The translations under genes were made by a program, and so were the position numbers. Positions 59,557-64,000 of a DNA stretch of 64,000 nt are shown here, in pieces (the first letter of the stretch is position 1; each line of letters begins with the position of its first letter). Source of the DNA: CAG-390 sp045546615 (lineage in GTDB: Bacteria > Bacillota > Clostridia > Oscillospirales > CAG-272); the NCBI GenBank assembly GCA_045546615.1, contig JAZQDD010000028.1, positions 1 to 64,000 of the forward strand. Reading direction: 5' to 3'. The notes under the pieces were generated by a model. That model worked only from the letters and a program-made list of their open reading frames with translations. It searched no databases and was not told the origin of the DNA.

Positions 59557-60633
59557 ATGAGTATTATTATAAACGATAAGCCCGCAACTGACCTCTCTAC
59601 CGCAGATTTTGATTATTATCTCCCCGAGGAGCAAATAGCGCAACACCCCCTTGAGCCGCGCGATTCCTCGCGCCTTATGGTGATAGACCGCGAAAGCGGC
59701 GAGCTTGCCCACAAGCATTTTTATGACGTTATCGACTACCTGCGCGAGGGCGACACGCTCGTTGTCAACGACTCACGCGTTATTCCCGCACGCCTGTACG
59801 GTCACGCCGAGGGACGCCCCGAGGCGGCTGTGGAGCTTCTCTTGCTCCGTCAGCGCGGCGACAGTGAGTGGGAAACGCTCGTAAAGCCCGGCAAACGCGC
59901 GCGCCTCGGCGCAAAAATGGTCTTTGGCGGCGGCGATATGACAGCCGCCGTAGTTGACATCGTCGAGGAAGGCAACCGCATCATTCACATCGATTTCGAC
60001 AAGAATAAATACGAAAATATCTACTCAATGCTCTCCGAGGTCGGCGTAATGCCCCTCCCCCCTTACATAACGGAAAAGTTAAGTGACCGCGAGCGCTACC
60101 AAACGGTGTACGCGCGTGAGAACGGCTCTGCCGCCGCACCGACGGCGGGACTGCATTTCACCCCCGAGCTTCTTGAAAAGATCCGCAAAAAGGGCGTTGA
60201 GATAGTCCCCGTTATGCTCCACGTCGGGCTTGGCACGTTCCGCCCCGTCAAGGAGGACAGAGTGGACAGGCACATAATGCACTCGGAATACTTCTCCGTC
60301 AGCGAGGAGGCGGCACAGACCATCAACAGCCGCCGCGCCGCGGGCGGAAGAACGATATGCGTCGGCACGACCTCGTGCCGCACGCTTGAAAGCGCGTCGG
60401 ACGAGAACGGAACGGTACGCGCGATGAGCGCGGACACGGGCATTTTCATCTACCCGGGATACAAATTCAAGGCGACGGACGCCCTGATAACCAATTTCCA
60501 CCTGCCCAAAAGCACGCTCCTTATGCTTGTCAGCGCGCTTTACGACCGCGAAAAAATGCTTAACGCCTACGAGACTGCCGTCCGTGAAAAATACCGCTTT
60601 TTCTCGTTTGGCGACGCAATGATGATATGTTAA
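59557..60633 (+). CDS. queA: tRNA preQ1(34) S-adenosylmethionine ribosyltransferase-isomerase
   Basis: Transfers a ribosyl unit from SAM to preQ1 at the wobble base of GUN-anticodon tRNAs, giving epoxyqueuosine. The 358-residue protein has DFDYYLPEEQIAQHPLEPRD near residue 18, VVNDSRVIPARLYG near residue 68, GLHFTPELLEKIRKKGVEIV near residue 203, HVGLGTFRPVKEDRVDRHIM, and TNFHLPKSTLLMLVSALYDR near the C-terminus. An AAGGA ribosome binding site lies five bases before the ATG. It has its own promoter. The structured RNA upstream could also feed into it by read-through. Other que genes are not in view. Confidence 0.96.
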   Translation: MSIIINDKPATDLSTADFDYYLPEEQIAQHPLEPRDSSRLMVIDRESGELAHKHFYDVIDYLREGDTLVVNDSRVIPARLYGHAEGRPEAAVELLLLRQRGDSEWETLVKPGKRARLGAKMVFGGGDMTAAVVDIVEEGNRIIHIDFDKNKYENIYSMLSEVGVMPLPPYITEKLSDRERYQTVYARENGSAAAPTAGLHFTPELLEKIRKKGVEIVPVMLHVGLGTFRPVKEDRVDRHIMHSEYFSVSEEAAQTINSRRAAGGRTICVGTTSCRTLESASDENGTVRAMSADTGIFIYPGYKFKATDALITNFHLPKSTLLMLVSALYDREKMLNAYETAVREKYRFFSFGDAMMIC

Positions 60634-60661
60634 AAAAGCAACACAAAATGCGCATAACGCG

Positions 60662-60690
60662 TTGACAAATTGGATGTAATATGCTATACT
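60662..60690 (+). promoter_or_regulatory. Promoter of the DinJ-YafQ module
   Basis: Perfect TTGACA (60662-60667), 17-base spacer, TATACT (60685-60690) preceded by TG (extended -10). The antitoxin start is 23 bases downstream of the -10. Confidence 0.8.
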
Positions 60691-60712
60691 AATATCGAAA
60701 GGAGTTGATATT

Positions 60713-60994
60713 ATGTCTAAAGTATCTACAAACATCAGCATTGATGCCGAGACCAAAGCAAAGGCACAGCTAATGCTTGCCGACCTTGGAATGGATCTGT
60801 CCACGGCCGTTAATATTTTTTTGAAGCAAATGCTCTACGAGGGAGGAATCCCGTTTTCCATCACCAGAGACGTTCCCAACAAGATCACTCTTGAAGCAAT
60901 GAAAGAAGCACAGGAAATGCTCCGTTCTCCCGAAAAGTATAAAAAGTATGACAATGTAGACAGGATGATGGAGGACATTTTAGGTGAGGTATGA
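60713..60994 (+). CDS. dinJ: DinJ/RelB-family antitoxin
   Basis: A 93-residue ribbon-helix-helix antitoxin: STNISIDAETKAKAQLMLAD, LGMDLSTAVNIFLKQMLYEG and GIPFSITRDVPNKITLEAMK are the family N-terminal DNA-binding pattern. The C-terminal helix (AQEMLRSPEKYKKYDNVDRM) should wrap the toxin. An AAGGAG ribosome binding site precedes the ATG. It overlaps the toxin gene by 11 bases, the usual coupling. Autoregulation through the upstream promoter is expected from the family. Confidence 0.93.
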   Translation: MSKVSTNISIDAETKAKAQLMLADLGMDLSTAVNIFLKQMLYEGGIPFSITRDVPNKITLEAMKEAQEMLRSPEKYKKYDNVDRMMEDILGEV

Positions 60995-61259
60995 GATCGT
61001 CCCTTCAAATCAATTCAAGAAGGACTTGAAGCTTGCCCAAAAACGCGGATATGACCTTGATAAAATAAAAAAGGTCATTACGGTTCTTGCGAATGGGGAA
61101 ATTCTCGCAGCACAATACCGCGACCATTTATTGAGCGGCGATTACGGCGGCTATCGGGAATGTCACATTCAACCGGACTGGTTGCTTGTATATCAGATAG
61201 ACGGAAACCGATTGATACTGTTCTTGGCCCGAACGGGTACGCATAGCGACTTGTTTTGA
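60984..61259 (+). CDS. yafQ: YafQ/RelE-family toxin
   Basis: Ribosome-dependent mRNA endonuclease, 91 residues. The residues important in E. coli YafQ have visible counterparts: His48 (YRDHLL), His61 (ECHIQ), Asp65-Trp66 (PDWLLVY) and His87 (RTGTHSDLF). FKKDLKLAQKRGYDLDKIKK at the start is typical. It is probably an intact toxin. A 13-bp perfect hairpin (61262-61299) terminates the pair. Confidence 0.93.
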   Translation: MRYEIVPSNQFKKDLKLAQKRGYDLDKIKKVITVLANGEILAAQYRDHLLSGDYGGYRECHIQPDWLLVYQIDGNRLILFLARTGTHSDLF

Positions 61260-61261
61260 GC

Positions 61262-61304
61262 TTCACCGATTGGTTTGTGCGATCTTACCAATCGGTGAAA
61301 TCTT
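61262..61304 (+). terminator. Terminator of the DinJ-YafQ module
   Basis: TTCACCGATTGGT (61262-61274) and complement (61287-61299), then ATCTT. Confidence 0.75.
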
Positions 61305-61421
61305 ATATAGCGTCAGCGCCGCAGACTATATGTTTGTTGAATAAAGACCTTATCTTTGATCAAAGAGCAATGAAGAACTCATTTGCATTACCAAAAAATA
61401 AACACTAAATTCGAGAAAAAA

Positions 61422-62408
61422 ATGCCAAACTACACACTTAAAATATGGCTCAGCTCCATACCCGAGGAGCTTCCGAGGCTTCCCGCGCTCGTAGACGCGC
61501 ACATGATCGCTTCCCCCGTAGAGCCGCTTGAAAAAAGCTCCGTTCCTTCAAAAATACTCACCGCCGCGCCCGACGTCAACGCCATTCTTACCGTCAGCGC
61601 GGAAGGAAGCCTTACCGAGGCGGTGCGCAACACCGTAAAGAAATACGCAAACGCGCTTTGCTCAACTTACGGCGGTATCACCGAGGAGGAGGACGGCACG
61701 CTCGGCGCGCCCGCAAATCCGTATGATTTTCCGAAGATAAATCTCTACTCGGAAATGCTCACTATCGCGCTGTGGTACGAGCCCTCGCGCGGCTTTGACA
61801 CCTTTGCCGAGGATTTTGTCACGGCGCTCGAGGAAGAACTGCCCTGCGCACTGCCCGTCACCTACGGCAAGGAAGACGCGCCCTACTCGCGCGAAGGCTT
61901 CATAGAATATCTCAAAGCACAAAGCGCACCCGTATGGCGTCCCGCCCGCCCCGTCGCATCCGTCGGAATAAGCGATGCCGCACGCCGCGAGTCCGATTAC
62001 GAGGGCTACCGCGCCTCGCGCATCGCCATTGAGCTTCCCGCAGAATTATACGCGATAGAGGACTGGGCGATAGTTGTCCGCAGGGTGCTTCTGCGCCTTT
62101 GCGAGCTTACCGATGCCTTTTTCGGTCAGATAACGCTTGGTGAATGCCCCGTCAGCGCGTGGTGGTGGCAGGGCGTTCCCGCCGAGCTTGGCGTGGCGTG
62201 CTATTTCGGAACGCCGTACGCAGAGCTTATCCCCGACTGCGAGCAGATAGGCACACGCACGAAGAAGGGCTACACCTTCACAGAGCCGAACGGCCCGCGC
62301 GTACCCGACGAGCTTATTTCGTTCAAAAAAAGCCGCATACACCAAAAAAAGACAGACTACCCCTACTACGATAATTTCACCGCAGCACAAAAAATACCGC
62401 TTAAATAA
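61422..62408 (+). CDS. Hypothetical protein
   Basis: A 328-residue soluble protein I do not recognise. Its first part reads MPNYTLKIWLSSIPEELPRL, PALVDAHMIASPVEPLEKSS; the middle part is acidic (EDAPYSREGFIEYLKAQSAP). Further stretches are YEGYRASRIAIELPAELYAI and TDAFFGQITLGECPVSAWWW. A weak GAG site precedes the ATG at 61422; a TTG farther upstream would add 13 residues. No signal peptide or membrane segment. The miaA gene follows 19 bases downstream, so they may be one transcript. It could be an immunity-type or regulatory protein, but nothing decides it. Confidence 0.65.
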   Translation: MPNYTLKIWLSSIPEELPRLPALVDAHMIASPVEPLEKSSVPSKILTAAPDVNAILTVSAEGSLTEAVRNTVKKYANALCSTYGGITEEEDGTLGAPANPYDFPKINLYSEMLTIALWYEPSRGFDTFAEDFVTALEEELPCALPVTYGKEDAPYSREGFIEYLKAQSAPVWRPARPVASVGISDAARRESDYEGYRASRIAIELPAELYAIEDWAIVVRRVLLRLCELTDAFFGQITLGECPVSAWWWQGVPAELGVACYFGTPYAELIPDCEQIGTRTKKGYTFTEPNGPRVPDELISFKKSRIHQKKTDYPYYDNFTAAQKIPLK

Positions 62409-62427
62409 GCAACCGAAAGGAGCGCCC

Positions 62428-63366
62428 ATGAAACGACCGATACTTGCCATAGTGGGCGCAACCGCCTCGGGCAAAAGCTCACTCGCACTTCGCATAGCCC
62501 CCCTGCTTGGCGGCGAGATAATCGCCTGCGACTCAATGCAGATATACGAAAAAATGGACGTCGGCACGGCAAAGCCGACACCCGAGGAGCGCAAAGCAGT
62601 TCCGCACCACATGATAGATTTTCTGCCGCCCGACACGCCGTTTTCCTGCGCCGAATACGCAGAGCGTGCACTCGCCGCCGTGGATGACGTTCACAGCCGC
62701 GGCAAGCTCCCCATCGTTGTCGGCGGAACGGGGCTTTACCTTGACTCTCTCCTCTTTGAACGCCCCTACGCCGCAAGCGAGGGCGCAAGCGCACTTCGTG
62801 ACGAGCTTTCCGAGCTGGCAAAAAAAGAGGGCGGAGCGCACGCGCTGTGGCTTGAGCTGTCACGCATTGACCCCGAAAGCGCAGAAAAAACACACGAAAA
62901 CAACGTGCGCCGCGTTATACGCGCGCTTGAGATATACCGCGCGACGGGCATTCCGAAAAGCCGCCTTGACAAAATGGGCGGAGAGGCGAGGTTTGACCAT
63001 GCCGTAATCTGCCTGCGCTACCCCGACCGCAATTTTCTGTTGCGCAGGATAGAGCAAAGAGTCGACGCAATGCTTGCAGACGGTCTGCTTGAAGAAACAG
63101 CCATGCTTTTGCGCCTTGGCGTTTTCGGCACGGACTCAACGGCGGCAAAAGCGATAGGCTACAAGGAGATGCTCGGCTGCATACAGGGCAAAATGAGCCT
63201 TGATGAATGCCGCGAGGCACTTGTGATAGCCACACGGCAATACGCCAAACGGCAGATGACGTGGTTTTCTGCAAAGGACTACGTAAACATGATAGACGTT
63301 ACCGAGGACGAGCCGGATCCTTTCGAGAAAGTTCTCGCCCTCGCAAACCAACTGCTAAAGCAGTAA
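62428..63366 (+). CDS. miaA: tRNA dimethylallyltransferase
   Basis: Adds a dimethylallyl group to A37 of UNN-reading tRNAs. The 312-residue protein has the P-loop AIVGATASGKSSLALRIAP near residue 6, then IIACDSMQIYEKMDVGTAKP near residue 31, PHHMIDFLPPDTPFSCAEYA near residue 57, PIVVGGTGLYLDSLLFERPY near residue 95, and TRQYAKRQMTWFSAKDYV near the C-terminus. An AAAGGAG ribosome binding site precedes the ATG. With queA, cca and mnmM it makes tRNA maturation well represented in the window. Confidence 0.96.
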   Translation: MKRPILAIVGATASGKSSLALRIAPLLGGEIIACDSMQIYEKMDVGTAKPTPEERKAVPHHMIDFLPPDTPFSCAEYAERALAAVDDVHSRGKLPIVVGGTGLYLDSLLFERPYAASEGASALRDELSELAKKEGGAHALWLELSRIDPESAEKTHENNVRRVIRALEIYRATGIPKSRLDKMGGEARFDHAVICLRYPDRNFLLRRIEQRVDAMLADGLLEETAMLLRLGVFGTDSTAAKAIGYKEMLGCIQGKMSLDECREALVIATRQYAKRQMTWFSAKDYVNMIDVTEDEPDPFEKVLALANQLLKQ

Positions 63367-63390
63367 ATTTTACAGAAAGGCAATATTGGT

Positions 63391-64000
63391 ATGCCACGAA
63401 AGGAATACAACGCTCTCGCCGCGTTTCGCGCGCAGGACAAGCCGCGAAAAACACGGCAGCGGCTTGATCTTTCATATATTTTTACCGCGCTCTTACAAAT
63501 ATTCGTTGCGCTTGGCGCAATGACTCTTGTGGTATACTTCGGATACCACACGGTAACGGCGTTTACCAGCTCCGTAACAACCACCCCCGCGTACACGATA
63601 GAGCATTCGGCATACACCGACTCTACGGCGTATATCATACGCGACGAAGCCCCCATAAAAACGTCCTTCGTTTCGGGCTTTGCCGATTACCGCGTGAGCA
63701 ACGGCGAGCGTGTGGGAAAGGGCGAGATAATTTGCGACATCTACCCCGCGGCAGAGGAAACTCTGCGCCGACAGATAGGCGCTATCGACGAGGAAATAGC
63801 TCTGCTTGAGGACGTGCTGGCATCCGCCGCCGCTTCGGGAAGCATATCCGCCGTCGGCAAGCGTGTCTCTGCCGACTACACAGCTCTCATGTCCGCTCTC
63901 TACGGCGGAGAGCTTGCCGACGCCGTAAGGCTCTCCGACTCACTGCGCGGCTCGCTGACCGCACTCGCGGCGCTATCGGGCGAGGCGGACGGCGTAAACA
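63391..64000 (+). CDS. HlyD-like membrane-fusion/adaptor protein (partial, runs off the window)
   Basis: Open reading frame from ATG at 63391 to the end of the window with no stop (at least 203 residues seen). A basic N-terminus precedes one membrane segment (~residues 30-52, IFTALLQIFVALGAMTLVVY). A barrel-sandwich segment follows (FVSGFADYRVSNGERVGKGE, then IICDIYP), then a helical region (ALYGGELADAVRLSDSL). This resembles HlyD-family efflux adaptors. An AGAAAGG site lies about ten bases upstream, 24 bases after miaA. The C-terminus and any partner transporter lie outside the window. Confidence 0.75.
   Translation, partial: MPRKEYNALAAFRAQDKPRKTRQRLDLSYIFTALLQIFVALGAMTLVVYFGYHTVTAFTSSVTTTPAYTIEHSAYTDSTAYIIRDEAPIKTSFVSGFADYRVSNGERVGKGEIICDIYPAAEETLRRQIGAIDEEIALLEDVLASAAASGSISAVGKRVSADYTALMSALYGGELADAVRLSDSLRGSLTALAALSGEADGVN

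Noticed and set aside
63279..63656. Minus-strand open frame of 125 codons over the start of the HlyD-like gene
   Set aside because: It overlaps miaA and the partial adaptor gene on the opposite strand and lacks any family pattern.
1..64000. tRNA or rRNA genes, prophage or insertion sequence
   Set aside because: No transposase, integrase, phage structural gene, or tRNA/rRNA-like sequence was recognised on either strand.

Overview
The window reads as chromosome of an anaerobic, endospore-forming member of the Clostridia (Bacillota), probably of the gut type. Evidence includes pyruvate:ferredoxin oxidoreductase, spoIIR behind a near-perfect sigma-F promoter, a high-molecular-weight rubredoxin, RNase M5, AGGAGG-type ribosome binding sites, and many promoters of the form TTGAnA-17-TATAAT. 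Surface proteins are rich in Thr/Pro/Glu linkers. Most of the window is compositionally even. The exception is the AT-rich CPBP protease gene near 33 kb. No phage, insertion sequence, CRISPR array, rRNA or tRNA is visible.

Layout. 0-10 kb (minus strand): fba, an orphan MazF-like toxin, a 1547-residue BspA-type leucine-rich lipoprotein, a VanY-type carboxypeptidase, mnmM and a DUF6062 gene. 9.6-13 kb: an OGG-type DNA glycosylase, a divergent pair of XRE regulators flanked by two near-identical terminator palindromes, an MBL-fold hydrolase and an RNHCP zinc-ribbon protein. 13-21.5 kb (plus strand): a U32 protein with a probable ATT start, a membrane protein, nifJ, pgeF and spoIIR. 21.5-32.5 kb (minus): an HTH regulator, tpiA-pgk, a lipoprotein/VanY-like pair, pnp, rpsO and serC-serA. 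32.7-37.4 kb: the CPBP gene, an LtaS-like sulfatase and a DUF1846 protein. 37.5-42 kb: a six-gene operon (membrane protein, SecB-like, U32, uppP, rnmV, lipid kinase). 42-48 kb: rimP-nusA-rnpM-rplGA-infB ending in an SGNH hydrolase. 48-51.6 kb (plus): cca, a YegP-like gene, an AI-2E-family permease and rubredoxin. 51.7-58 kb (minus): two tandem paralogous surface proteins and ftsK. 58-64 kb (plus): two half-size TSUP genes, a probable structured RNA, queA, a DinJ/YafQ module, a hypothetical gene, miaA and the start of an HlyD-like adaptor.

How the genes fit together. Central glycolysis (fba, tpiA, pgk) feeds pyruvate to nifJ. serC-serA draws 3-phosphoglycerate into serine. Translation and RNA functions are dense: the nusA/infB operon, pnp, rpsO, rnmV, cca, queA, miaA and mnmM. 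Envelope functions (uppP, LtaS-like, two VanY-like, lipid kinase, ftsK) are interspersed.

Most interesting observations. (1) Three surface proteins share a C-terminal Thr-rich linker, a G-C-G-S motif, a hydrophobic stretch and a basic tail, which looks like a Cys-containing sorting signal rather than LPXTG. (2) A candidate structured RNA at about 59.13-59.46 kb has its own extended -10 promoter, a 10-codon leader ORF and two mutually exclusive hairpins ending in a terminator. (3) A palindromic operator sits exactly inside a consensus promoter between two XRE genes. (4) One VanY-like protein lacks expected zinc and catalytic residues. All functional calls come from reading sequence by eye; no database search was run.
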